A stretch of DNA of 64,000 nucleotides from Ichthyophis bannanicus (taxonomy: Eukaryota; Chordata; Amphibia; Gymnophiona; Ichthyophiidae), in the NCBI GenBank assembly GCA_033557465.1, contig JAWIIG010000038.1, forward strand, positions 2,294,001 through 2,358,000, given 5' to 3'. Below are positions 20,455 to 30,835 of this stretch, piece after piece. Under the pieces are notes generated by a model that was not told where the DNA came from, did no database searches, and saw nothing but the letters and a program-made list of their open reading frames with translations. A program made the position numbers and the translations under genes. Each line of letters starts with the position of its first letter. Position 1 is the stretch's first letter.

Positions 20455-21296
20455 CTGAAAAATACCAGAATAGTATATAATGCTGAATATTTGTTAGAAA
20501 GTATAAAGTACAATATATGAGCTCCAACAATTTGCTTTTGGTTCCTGTAAATATGCTTTTCCCCTTAAAAGTATATTCCATTGAAGCTATGTTGTTTGTA
20601 ACTGGTAGGAGAATATCCCAAATGGCGAATATCTTTTATTCTTCAAATCCAGAAATATATGAAAAAATTAAGTTCTAAATTTAGATATTGCATCCAGAAC
20701 TTAGTGCATTTTCCATCTGAAAGACTACAAGAAATATTTTGCACTTAAAAAAATGTAGGTGGAAGAGAGATGTATTTGCAACTGCTCAGGAGTGTTGTGA
20801 GCTTTTTGAAGGGCTAATGGGTATACAGTCTCAAGATACATCAGGGATAACACTTCTGGTGTTTGATTAATGATGAGAGATTCAGTTACATGATAAATTA
20901 GATTGAAGAAAGGCTATAGGTCTACTGAATACAACTCTTCTAATAAATGCTATCTCTGCATGCTAATTCAGTGTAAAGCTAAAAAAAAACACCCTGAAGT
21001 TTGGTAACAAATATTACAGAACTGCAGTGAAATATACAGATAATAAAAGTTGCTAGACTTATTATTCTCTGCATAAATATTGAGCCCAATGGCAATTTTA
21101 AAATATTTTCTATAGGACCATTTTATCATTCAAACAAAGCAGTACCTTTATTTGATTGGAAAGTAAATTTATCCTGGATTAAGTTTCTAAAATTGTGTCC
21201 TCTGATAACATATCTTTTGCCAGTATTAGTTTATTTAGGTAGCTGGTATTAATAACAATAAAACAATACATGTTTTTTGTTCCTCTTTTCTTTCAG

Positions 21297-21319
21297 CATT
21301 GCCAAAGATCCTATTTTAG
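21297..21319 (+). other. Candidate 23-bp microexon, opposite strand
   Basis: A long pyrimidine run ending ttctttcag precedes 23 bases that are followed by gttagt. One frame reads IAKDPIL. Acceptor quality is high, but the segment is very short and on the strand opposite to the better exon candidate. Treat as a splice-like motif only. Confidence 0.15.
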
Positions 21320-21721
21320 GTTAGTCACCTTTGTTTCATTCTGTTAAAAAACGATACTGATTCTCCAGCCCTTTCTCACTCAATAAAGAAGTAGCAAGGC
21401 CTCAATGGGTCATTCTTATCAACATATCACACTTCTATTCTTTTAGGGGATGGCTGTTATTTCTTAATACAATATTGAGTACACCTAGGAAACATAGGTG
21501 GCTTTTTACTAAAGGGCGCAAGGGTCTTGCACCAAACGCACCAGCAGTGCTGAAGCTATGGCATGTTATGAGCAACACCATTGCGTTAACTGTTGGGGGC
21601 ATGGAAAGCATTTACCAGGGAATTAATGTGAAGCCCTGTCCCTTAGTACATGCGACATTACCATGGGTGCACTTAACTCCACCTATTGAGGTGATGTTAG
21701 GTGATCCTGTGCTAAACTAAA

Positions 21722-23629
21722 GGAGACAATAAAAGGGGCAACAGATACATATGTAAGGAAAATAAATAAAAACAAGAGGAAAAGGAAACCTATTTGGTTC
21801 TCCAAAGAACTGGCTGCACAAATAAAGGTAAAACCACAGCTTTCACAAAATTCAGAAGTTCACAAACAGAGGAATACAAAAAAGAATACAGGATACAACT
21901 AAAAGAGACAAAAAGAGAAATTAGGATAGCAAAATCTAAGGCAGAAGAAAAGAATAAGGATAGCAAAATCTAAGGCAGAAGAAAAGAAGAAATATATTCG
22001 GGAGAGGAGGAAAATCAGAGGAGGAATTGCAGTTCTCAAAAGTACCAGGAATAGTTTTGTGGAAAGTGACACTGAAAAAGCGAAAATGCTAAACAAATAC
22101 TTCTGTTCTGCTTTTACTAAGGAAAATCCTGGAGAAGGACCACCTGTGATTGACAAATATACAAATGGAAATGGAGTAGATATCACACCATTCATAGAAG
22201 ATGACTTGTTAGAGCAGCTTGTGAAACTGAAAGTGGATAAGGCCATGGGACCAGATGGGATACATCCCAGGATACTGAAAAAGCTCAGAGAGGTTCTTGT
22301 AGGGCCGCTAAAAGATGCTTTTAATAGATCCTTGGAGACAGGAGAAGTTCCTCAGGATTGGAGAAGGGCTGATGTGGTACCTCTTCATAAAAGTGGTTAT
22401 AGGGAAGAATTGAGAAACTACAGGCCAATAAGCCTTACCTTGATGGCAGGAAACGTAATGGAGGTGCTCCTGAAAGAGCAAATAGTGGACACTCTCGAAA
22501 CCAACAGGTTGCATGATCCAAGGCAACATGGTTTTACCAAAGGACGATCTTGCCAAACAATCTGATTGAGTTCTTTGACTGGATGACCAGAGAACTAGAT
22601 CAAGGTCAGGTGATGGATGTGATCTACCTAGATTTCAGCAAAGCATTTGATACTGTTCCTCATAGGAGGCGTATTAATAAACTTAATACTTGTTCTATGT
22701 AATTTCTGTTCTTGTTCTTTGTAAACTGCACTGAATCTGAAATAGCGCAGTATATAAAACTAAATAAATAAATAAGCAACTTGGGGATGGGTCCCAAGGT
22801 GGTGAATTGAATCAGAAATTGGTTGACTGACAGATGACAGAAGATGATGGTAAATAGAACTCACTCGGATGAAAGGAAGGTGATTAGCGGTGTGTCCCAG
22901 GGTTCGGTCCTGGGACCTGTACTGTTCAATGTATTTGTGAGTGATATTGCTGAAGGACTGAATGGAAAAGTCTGTCTTTTTGCAGATGGCACAAAAATTT
23001 ACCCCCCCTGAGGGAGTGGATAACATGAGGAAAGATCTACAAAAGCTGGAAGAATGCTTGGCAGTTAAGATTTAATGTGAAGACGTGCAGTATCATGCAC
23101 TTGGAAAGCAGAATTCCAGGGGAATTGTATGCGACAGGGGGCGAGAGGTTGGTGTGCACGGACGAGGAGAAGGATCTCGGAGTGATTGTTTCTGAGGATC
23201 TCAAGGTGGCGAAACAGTGTAACAAGGCAGTGGCAAAAGCCAGAAGGATGCTGAGGTGCATACAGAGAGGAATTACCAGCAGAAAGGAAGAGTTACTAAT
23301 GCCACTGTACAAGTTGCTGGTGAGGCCTCACTTGGAATATTGTGTTCGGTTTTGGAGACCATATCTCGCAAAGGATATAAAAGGACTGGAAATGGTTGAG
23401 AGGAAGGTGACAAAAATGATTTGGAGGTTGCGTCAGAAGATGTATGAGAAGAAGTCCTAAATATGTACACTCTGGAGGAGAGGAGAGATAGGGCAGATAT
23501 GATTCAGACCTTTAAATACTTAAGAGTATTAATGAACAAAGAAACCTCTTCCAAAATCAGGGAAGCTATAAAACTAGAGAGCATAACATGAAGCTGCAAG
23601 GGGATAAACTGAAAGGCAATGTCAGGAAA
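21722..23629 (+). pseudogene. CR1 subfamily B (plus), 5' segment
   Basis: The pre-RT linker (RKRKPIWFSKELAAQIK-like near 21780) is followed by the RT N-terminus in an open frame at 22059-22565: [54 protein letters not shown] and QHGFTKGRSCQT. Then come VIYLDFSKAFDTVPHRR (about 22615-22670), GVSQGSVLGPVLFNVF and CLFADGTK, where the catalytic ADD is altered to ADG. DEEKDLGVIVSEDLKVAKQ lies at 23077-23460. A 95-bp L2-like tail (22681-22775) interrupts it. It is dead through frameshifts. It continues at 28010 beyond DIRS copy 3. Confidence 0.85.
22681..22775 (+). repeat. Short L2-like 3' tail insertion
   Basis: The segment ttctatgtaatttctgttct ... tttgtaaactgcactgaatc ... gcgcagtatataaaac then (aataaa)n interrupts the CR1-B RT between VPHRR and the following codons. 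It matches the 3' end of the L2 at 40360-40535. It is either a severely truncated L2 copy or the tail of a SINE. Confidence 0.7.
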
Positions 23630-24109
23630 GCACAGTTACTTACCTGTAACAGGTGATTTCCGGAACAGCAGGAATTAGTCTTCACACGTGGGAGACGTCG
23701 CCGACGGAGCCCGCACGGGAATGCTCCCCAGCATCCAATCAGAAAGCCTTTGGGAGCATCCCCGCGCGCCTGCGCGGTGGCTTCCCGCCCTTCCTACTGC
23801 CTCTCCCCAGTTGAGTTTCATAGCTGAGCCGGAAGGAGAGGAAAGGAAGGAATAGAGAAAAAAGAGATACAACTCCTAGGGGAGGTGGGCGGGTTGTGAA
23901 GACTAATTCCTGCTGTTCCGGAGATCACCTGTTATAGGTAAGTAACTGTGCTATCTCCAGGAACAAGCAGGAATGAGTCTTCACACGTGGGGACTCCCTA
24001 GCTAAGGATGCCTGGGGAGATCCCATAAGCGCAGCCCGGGACGGGATGGCATTTGCCCAACCTGAATCCCCGGCATCCCCTGAGGGATGGAGGGCAGGAG
24101 TTGAATAGA

Positions 24110-25480
24110 GGAACAGCGAATCTAAAGACTACGGAGGAAAGTCTTTAGAGTGCAGAACAGGTACCATTAAGATACAGCAAAAAAAAAACCCAGGCTACGG
24201 GAGTAGTCAGAGGGGTGCATGAAGAGAATCATTAAGCATTTAATGAGTAAATGACCTAGTACCATATAGAGCTTACCGGCCATTAAGTTTTAATGAATTA
24301 ATGGTTTAGAACCCTGCACAGCTTACCCACCGGGTTGTCGGAAGTAGTCCTGTGATGAAGGCACTGTAGACGCAGTAGCGAGGTCATCAAGGAAACTTCA
24401 CCGCAGCGAGGAGGAAGTTCCAAATCCGGAAGGCCATGAGATCCAGGCGTCAGCTGGGTCAGGAGAAGGACGGCAGGTCTTCCAGGGGGCTTACGGCAAG
24501 CTGAGCACTCCCTTAGGAGTAGAGTCCATAACTCAGAGGACTAACAGTGGAAGACAGGCCGAACTAGAGAGCCTATCCCGGAGAAGAGTAGAGGTGTACC
24601 CCGGAGCAGAAGGGGTACACAGTCTGCCCTAGCGAGAGATAGGGAGACAAGGGTCCAGACCTCCGGGAGGAGGACCTAACTGAAAAAAGGAGCTGTTGAC
24701 TTCACAACAGTAGGGTACCACCAGTCCGCGGGCGGATCGGGGAATAGGCAGGCGGACTGGCCGGAACCCCGGGGGGGGGGGGGGGGTGAGTACCGGCCAT
24801 AGAGGGAAAAAGGCGGTAGAACACAGGTACTGTGGGCATCCCCAATAGGCGCCTGCCAAGCAGGTGATATCTAGTATATCTAAGCCGGTGGACATGGGGA
24901 CGCCCCCTCCGGTACTAATGCAGGTATGCTGGGGGGCCTACCTCCATGAGCAGCACCCTGGTAAGGCGGATCTGCCATCGATCCCCAGAACGTCCACCTG
25001 GATAGGTGGCCTCAAGATCCGTCAGGGGAGGGATCTTTTCCGGAGGGCAAGGGCAGATCGGTGAGCTAAGAGCGCGGTAGCGTGGGGGACAGAGGATAGC
25101 ATCAGTCCGGTAGAATGCCGCAGGGGTTGGAGGCCCTAAATGTGTCCCCAGGACCTGCATGCAGAACTTGTCCCCCGCACAATCGGGGGACATGAGGGTA
25201 TAGTCCCTGGTGAGTATTGGGGGACTATAGCGGCTGGAAGGGGAATTCCGGTACGGAAGCAATCAGCAAGAGAATACTGGCTGAGAGGGGTTCGGGGACG
25301 TACCGAAGAGTAAGTAGGGTGACCGTGGGCCATAGCTATCACGGCGTAAGGTGGTCTCCCTTTCCCACGGAGGAGAATACCTGAACCCCTAGATAAGTCC
25401 CCGAACCATTGTCCAACTGAACGAGCCCCAGAGTAGAGCTCTATTTTAAACTTCTGGTAAGGAGGTTAAGTGCAGGCAGC
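24110..25480 (-). other. DIRS copy 3 interior, no recognised coding function
   Basis: This lies between the 3' module and the gag C-terminus. Minus-strand frames of 88-115 codons exist (24629-24895, 24915-25262), but they are Pro/Ser-rich and show no RT, RNase H or YR motif. A run of 16 or more G sits near 24770-24786. The source of this DNA is unknown; other DIRS copies in the window do not share it. Confidence 0.5.
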
Positions 25481-25493
25481 CGCCCACCTGAGC

Positions 25494-25904
25494 CTAAAAA
25501 TGCTTAGTATGAGAGTCCTGGCGCGGGCCCGGGGACATCAACTCGGGGTGAGAGGTCCCTTGCTTGGGCGAGCCTGGAGGGTGGGCGGAGGGCTGACATT
25601 TCCTCTTCCTAGGGAAGGGGGGTCTGGAGAGGCGTTTACCACCGCCGGGGGGGAGCCAGGCCCTAGGCTGGCTGCTAACTCTGGGAAGGTTAGCGAAGCA
25701 CTGTGCGACCTGACGTAAGACTTCGCTATTGAAGAGGTGATCTCCGTCACAGGGAGAATTACCCAGGTTGTGCTGTGCCCGTCTACACAACTCGGACGCC
25801 TGCAACCATGCTGTACGGCGTGCTCTAATGGCAACAGCAGAGGCTCTGCTGACCGACCGGAAGGAGTCCAGCGAAGCACGAGAAAGGAACCCGGAGATAT
25901 TCCT
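25494..25904 (-). pseudogene. DIRS copy 3: frameshifted gag C-terminus
   Basis: The minus-strand frame reads ARRTAWLQASELCRRAQHN and NLGNSPCDGDHLFNSEVLRQ, matching the gag end of DIRS copy 1 (GARRQAWLQLLDLE ... DNLFGKP). It ends in a Lys/Arg-rich tail after GGGKRLSRPPFPRKRK. It is separated from the main gag frame by a shift near 25905. Confidence 0.65.
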
Positions 25905-27632
25905 TCAGTGATAAAGAAGCAGGAAATATTCAAAGGCCTTGGTTGCAGATACGAAGGTGGATAACCGAGATAACCTCTCGGTGACCTCCCGAAGCGACAG
26001 ACTCATATAAAATATATATGAAATAATTCTGGCCGCCAGCATAGACGTTTGGAAGGCTTGACGTCCTAGAGTATCTAGCGTCTTCGAGGCGCGGCCTGGA
26101 GGGCGAGAAGCATGCTTCTCCTTGATTCCGGCCTTCCTCAGCTCCGATTCCACCACAATGGACCGATGTGGAAGCTGGTGCTGCCGAAACCCCGGGGACG
26201 GAGGCACCCGGTACAGAGCCTGCATCGCAGTCGACGGCGCCGGAACCCTCAAAGGCGACCGCCAAGCCCCCAGCAGGAGATCCTGCAGGGAGGGATGCAG
26301 AGGAAGCATCACGGCTGCCTGTTCCGCAGGGCCTGGGCTCGGGTCCGGGATAGGGATGGCCAGCAAGTCCGCCATGTCAAGGAGGAAATCCTGAAAAGGC
26401 GGCTCTGCCGGAGCAGTTATGGCGGGAGAGGCCGCCAGGGCACTAAGAGGCCGCTCGGGCCGATGCCCACTGGGCAGAGGAGGGGACCAACCGACCCGGA
26501 TCGGGGCAGTCAACATGGCGTCGTTGGCTCCTGGAATTGATTCCAAGCTAGGCATCGAAGGGGTCGATGGCATCGAAGGCGCTGCAGGAATCGGCCTCGG
26601 CCCCAAACCCGGGGGCGGTGCTTCCCCCCGTGACTGGAGCGAATCCGCGGCCGCCGGAGGGCAGGGGCCAGCAGTCTCTGCTCTGCGCTGCGGGAGGGGA
26701 CAGGGGCCGATCCCGAGACGTGCCGTGGCCAGGCTTTCAAGGCTGGACAACAACTCCAGGCTGGGCATTGAACCGAGCGAGGAGATCGACTCCTTCCTCG
26801 AGGACCCCGGCGGGAGCGACCAATCACCGGTGAGGAGCGGGACGCTTGACACCGGCGCCGACGTCGAGGGGTCGGTACCGCTCGTAGCGGGTACCACCCC
26901 CGCGCATGGCAGTGATGGAGGAACGCCAGGCTGGACTGAGTCGATCGGCCCCGGAGGCGCCGAGGACAGCAGCCGACAATCCTCGGTGAGGAGTGGAACG
27001 CTCGACACCGACGCCGATGCCGGGGTCTCAGTACCGTCCGGAGCGGGTACCACACCTGAGCATGGCTGGGATGTAGGGAGGTCAGACCCGGTCGAGTCAA
27101 TCGGCCCCGAAGGCGCCGAGGACACCAGCTGACGATCCCTGGCGAAGAGTGGAACACTCGATGCCGACGCCGATGCCGGGGAATCGGCACCGCTCGAAGC
27201 AGGTACCTCCCTCGGGCATGGCTCGGGAATGTTCTGTGAGGAGCGAACCTCAGGAACATCCCGAAATCCCGTAAATGCTTTGGAGCCCGAGGACTCCCGC
27301 TGGGGTATATTAGCCAAGGGGGACTTGAGGGGTCGGCTGGAGCTGTCGCCATGCTGCGCATGAGACTTGCCCCTCAAGACTCGGCTAGTCTTAACAGACT
27401 GTTGTGTGGATACCTGATCCTGGAGAGAAGAACAACCCGACGACCGTGCGTTGGGCGCGAAGACGTTGTCGAGGGATATCCGAAAAAGGGAGGGTCTTCT
27501 CCCGACACTGTAGCCCGGGGGATCCGGGAAAGAAGGGTCAGGCCCCAAACAGGAGAGGCACCAGGCATTGGAGTCCAATTGGAAAATTAGGTCCCCGCAG
27601 TGAGGGCACTGCTGGGGAGAAGAAGGTTCCAT
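25905..27632 (-). CDS. DIRS copy 3: gag-like protein, intact frame
   Basis: 575 codons without stops. Residues 9-28 form CPHCG ... WCLSCLG, a CxxC-x12-CxxC zinc-ribbon-like motif shared with DIRS copy 2. Residues ~110-125 are RESSGSKAFTGFRDVPE. Residues ~137-290 hold three ~52-residue repeats (SVPLL ... PPGPIDS type). The middle is Pro/Ser-rich and probably disordered. The conserved C-terminal domain includes FQDFLLDMADLLAIP, SPGFRQHQLPHRSIVVESEL and FQTSMLAARIISYIFYMSLSL. Against other copies the frame ends early: homologous gag sequence (RFLARASLDSF..., RRTAWLQASELCRRAQ) continues at about 25900-25494 in another frame, so a frameshift removed ~130 residues. The role as structural nucleic-acid binder is presumed. 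The start ATG follows a leader and inverted repeat. Confidence 0.8.
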   Translation of the reverse strand: MEPSSPQQCPHCGDLIFQLDSNAWCLSCLGPDPSFPDPPGYSVGRRPSLFRISLDNVFAPNARSSGCSSLQDQVSTQQSVKTSRVLRGKSHAQHGDSSSRPLKSPLANIPQRESSGSKAFTGFRDVPEVRSSQNIPEPCPREVPASSGADSPASASASSVPLFARDRQLVSSAPSGPIDSTGSDLPTSQPCSGVVPAPDGTETPASASVSSVPLLTEDCRLLSSAPPGPIDSVQPGVPPSLPCAGVVPATSGTDPSTSAPVSSVPLLTGDWSLPPGSSRKESISSLGSMPSLELLSSLESLATARLGIGPCPLPQRRAETAGPCPPAAADSLQSRGEAPPPGLGPRPIPAAPSMPSTPSMPSLESIPGANDAMLTAPIRVGWSPPLPSGHRPERPLSALAASPAITAPAEPPFQDFLLDMADLLAIPIPDPSPGPAEQAAVMLPLHPSLQDLLLGAWRSPLRVPAPSTAMQALYRVPPSPGFRQHQLPHRSIVVESELRKAGIKEKHASRPPGRASKTLDTLGRQAFQTSMLAARIISYIFYMSLSLREVTERLSRLSTFVSATKAFEYFLLLYH

Positions 27633-27849
27633 GCTGTAAGCCCGGTAGGCCTCGGCACCCAGAGGGGAGGGTCCCTCCAGGCGACCAAAAATAAATGAAA
27701 TTTAAATGAAAATTAATTGAAAAGAAAGAAAGAAAGGGGCACGGAGGTGCCACCGTCGGCGGGAAAAAGCCGCGACTACAGAAACAAGAACAAAGGAAAA
27801 ATTTCTGCGGTGGCAGGAGGGACGTCCTGCCTGCTCCGCGGAAAACGAA

Positions 27850-28009
27850 AAACTGGGGAGAGGCAGTAGGAAGGGTGGGAAGCCACCGCACAGGCGCGGG
27901 GGATGCTCCCAAAGGCTTTCTGATTGGATGCTGGGGAGCATTCCTGTGCGGGCTCCGTCGGCGACGTCTCCCACGTGTGAAGACTCATTCCTGCTTGTTC
28001 CTGGAGATA
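27850..28009 (-). repeat. DIRS copy 3 left inverted terminal repeat
   Basis: Its reverse complement starts tatctccaggaacaagcagg and continues gtcttcacacgtgggagacg and ccagcatccaatcagaaagc. The same run occurs on the plus strand at about 23664-23815, so the two are inverted. It is also shared with the DIRS copy 2 left end (11339). Confidence 0.85.
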
Positions 28010-28340
28010 TACTTTTTCACTGAAAGGGTGGTGGATGCTTGGAATGCCCTCCCGATGGAGGTGGTAGGGGCAAATACAGTGACAGAATTCAAAATGGCAT
28101 GGGACAGACAAAGTGGATCCCCTTATAGCAACGGGATAAAATCAAAATAAAACATAACTATTTCTGATATCTCAACAAATAGGGGTGACCTATATGGAGC
28201 AGTGGGTACACCCCTAAACAAAGGCATGGGATGAAGCGACCTGCATGAAGCAACAGGTGCACCTTCTCTTGCCTCCTTGCTGGGCAGACTAGATGGACCA
28301 TACTGGTCTTTATCTGCTGTCATATACTATGCTACTATGT
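28010..28340 (+). mobile_element. CR1 subfamily B (plus), 3' segment
   Basis: It resumes exactly where 23629 broke off: tactttttcactgaaagggt, WNALPMEVVGANTVTEFKMAWD, then 3' UTR with gggcagactagatggaccat and catatactatgctactatg at the end. Confidence 0.9.
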
Positions 28341-28544
28341 GATGCATTAGGGCGCGGTGTGAATCTGGCATTAACTGCATTGAGGACACCATGCCCACTC
28401 TCCGCCCCTACCCCACTCTCTTGCTTCCCTAACATGAATTAGACATCATGGGAATCATATGTGCGGAGTAATTTTATAAAAGAGCATCTAGGTATGGAGA
28501 TAAAGAAGGCACTAATTTTAAGCTTATTTTATAAAAATACATAG
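28341..28544. other. Unassigned spacer
   Basis: AT-rich sequence with attttataaaa motifs also seen near 32980 and 35800, perhaps part of a small unclassified repeat. No ORF. Confidence 0.4.
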
Positions 28545-28885
28545 CTCAAATCCTGAAGTAATGATGCCTAGATTTTTTAATTCAGTCTTTACTGAGGAAG
28601 TTGTGATGAAGCTTTCCATGGTAGAAAGGGTATTTAAAGGTGATGAGTCAGAACAGCTGAATGAAATCTCAGTGAACATGGAAGCTATAGTTGAACAAAT
28701 TGATAAAATAAAGAGAAGCAAATCAGAATTACAGTGATTTTTAACCTATCCTTAAAATAGACTGTGGTGCCAGAAGACTGGAGAGCAGCCAATGTAATGC
28801 CTATTTTTAAAAAGGGCTGCGGGGATGATCCACAACACTGTAGACCAGTGAGGTTAATGTTAGTGCTGGGCAAAATTGTAGAAAC

Positions 28886-29455
28886 TGTTGATAGGGACTT
28901 GAAGTGGGGTACCAGGACCCTCTGAAAAGGTTAATATGAAGAATGGCTCGGAATTTTGCTGACAATCTGAAGCTTAATCTGTAGCAGCTTAGCAGTGTAT
29001 GTTTATAGAAGCCAAGGTCGTATTTTGTGAATGTTTGTGGAAAAACGAGACAGAATGTTTTTGTTTGTCCTGAATAAACTGCACAGTATCTGTGCCTAGT
29101 GTGACCTATAACATGTAGTGTTTAGCTTGATCTGTAAAGCAGAGGCATGACGTAGCTTGATAAGATAAATTTGTTCCATGCAGCAGTTTTTTCCTAATAA
29201 AAGAAGGTACTGTGGCCTAGCTCAAGAGGGGGATTTACAGGAAACTGCTCGTTTGCAGACCTGTGGCCCCCTCCCTTAAGGCTTTAAGTAGTACTGTTAT
29301 TAATAATTTTATTAACAATTATTAATAATTTTCTGTGTATGTGTTTTCATTTCATGCCTTACTTGAATTTAGAGAATTGAAATCAAAGAGCCAAGGATGA
29401 ATTTTGCTACCTGGTGATGCCCGGTCAAGAATAGGTCATGCAAAGAGATTATTCA
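28886..29455. mobile_element. Solo LTR of an LTR retroelement (570 bp)
   Basis: It begins TGTTGATAGG and ends ATTATTCA, giving the TG...CA ends of an LTR. It is flanked by a 5-bp duplication, gaaac, at 28881-28885 and 29456-29460. Removing it restores the CR1-A sequence gtagaaac-cattattaag. It contains aataaa at about 29073 and again near 29193. No coding sequence or second LTR is present, so it is a recombined solo LTR. If aataaa is the polyadenylation signal, the element reads on the plus strand. Confidence 0.75.
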
Positions 29456-29620
29456 GAAACCATTATTAAGAGCAAAATTACTGGACTCTTGGACAGAAAT
29501 GGTTTAATGAGGCAATTCAACATGGATTTACCCAAGGGAAATCCTGCCTCATTGATCTGTTCCAGTTCTTTGAAGGTATAAATAAATATGTGGATAAGGG
29601 TGGGCAAGCTGATGTGAAGT

Positions 29621-30074
29621 GGTATTTTAGAAAGGGTGTCCAAGTGCAATCTGGTATGTCCTGGGCAGAACATACAGAAAAATGCCGGGGACATTTATGT
29701 TATGGTCAATTTTAGAAACACAGACACCTCCGATGTGGCATCTATATAAATGTCCCTGCTATGAAACCATGGGGTAGCTCCCTGTCAGTATTTCTTCCTC
29801 TCCAGAGCCTCTAGACATTTGCCTTAAAAACAAGCACTTTTCAGATGACTATTGTGCCCAGAGCAGGTATAATCTTTGATGTGGCTCGGGACATCCAAGA
29901 CATTTCTGAACGCAGGTGAGGATGTCCAAGTTCTTTGGAACACCCCTGCTATGCCTACACCAAGCCTCCATTCTGGATTGGATGTCCACAGAGCTGGTTT
30001 CTAGAATGGCTCCAGGGTCATCTCTATGCCCATATTCAGATGTCAAAAGCACAAACAGAGCTTCTAAAATTACC
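29621..30074 (+). repeat. PR copy 3
   Basis: Left end ggtattttagaaagggtgtc, right end cttctaaaattacc; these are inverted over about 14 bp. It sits inside the old CR1-A between the QHGF and motif A regions. It is shorter than the other PR copies and lacks the tRNA-like block. Confidence 0.65.
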
Positions 30075-30835
30075 CCATTGTGTATTTAGACTTGCACAAA
30101 GCATTTGACAAAATCCCACATCAGAGACTCCTTAAGAAAGTCTCCTTAAGAAATGAAAAATTCATGACATAGGAGGCAATATCCTACTATGGACTGGAAA
30201 CTGGTTGAGAGAGAGAGAAAACAGCAGCGATAAATGGTCAATTATCTCAATGGAGGAAGGTGAATAGTGAATGACCCTAGGGATCTCTACTGGGACTGGT
30301 GCTTTTTGATATATTTATAAATAATTTGGATTTGGGAATAACAAATGACGTGATATATTTACAGATGACATCAAATTATTCAGAGTTGTTAAATCGCATG
30401 TGGATTGTGAGAAACTGCAGGACGGCCTTGTGAGATTGGGCACCCAAACAGCAGATGAAATTTAACGTGGACAAATTCAAAGTGATGCATGCATAGGCCA
30501 AACTATAGATACACAATTCTAGGTTCCATGTTAGGAGTTGCCACACAAGAAAAGCTGCTGGATGTGATCATAGATGATACACTGAAATCTGTTTAGTGTG
30601 CGGTGGTGATGGCCAAAAAGCAAACACAATGTTAGGAATCATTTAGAAAATAAAACAAAGGATATCATAATGCTTCTGTATCGCTCTATGGTGTGACCAC
30701 ACCTTGAGTATTGTGTGCAATTCTGGTCTCCGCATCTCAAAAAGATATAGAAGCATTAGAAAAGGTACAGAAGGGTGACCAAAATCATAAAGGGGATGGA
30801 AGACTCTCCTATGAGGAAAGGCTAAAGAGGTCAGA

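Larger units (their letters stand above)
19990..21720. other. Non-repetitive-looking stretch, possibly host intron
   Basis: Apart from the two candidate exons listed separately, I see no element family, long ORF or tandem repeat here. It is AT-rich. With 41000-42030 it is the best candidate for ancient host sequence in the window. Confidence 0.4.
23630..28009 (-). mobile_element. DIRS copy 3, gag-only derivative (4,380 bp)
   Basis: Exact ends come from the interrupted CR1-B: aggaaa|tactttttcac is continuous in the copy at 15847 and is split here at 23629/28010. There is no target-site duplication, as expected for YR integration. Inverted terminal repeats of ~150 bp lie at about 23664-23815 and 27850-28009. 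An extra palindrome (57-bp arms at 23632-23688 and 23896-23952) marks the 3' module. Only gag is recognisable. The 24110-25480 region replaces RT, RNase H and recombinase with unrelated noncoding sequence, so the element would need enzymes from another DIRS. Confidence 0.8.

Noticed and set aside
26419..27132. Plus-strand open frame of 237 codons.
   Set aside because: It is the complement of the DIRS copy 3 gag; the minus strand has the zinc motif and homologues, this one has none.
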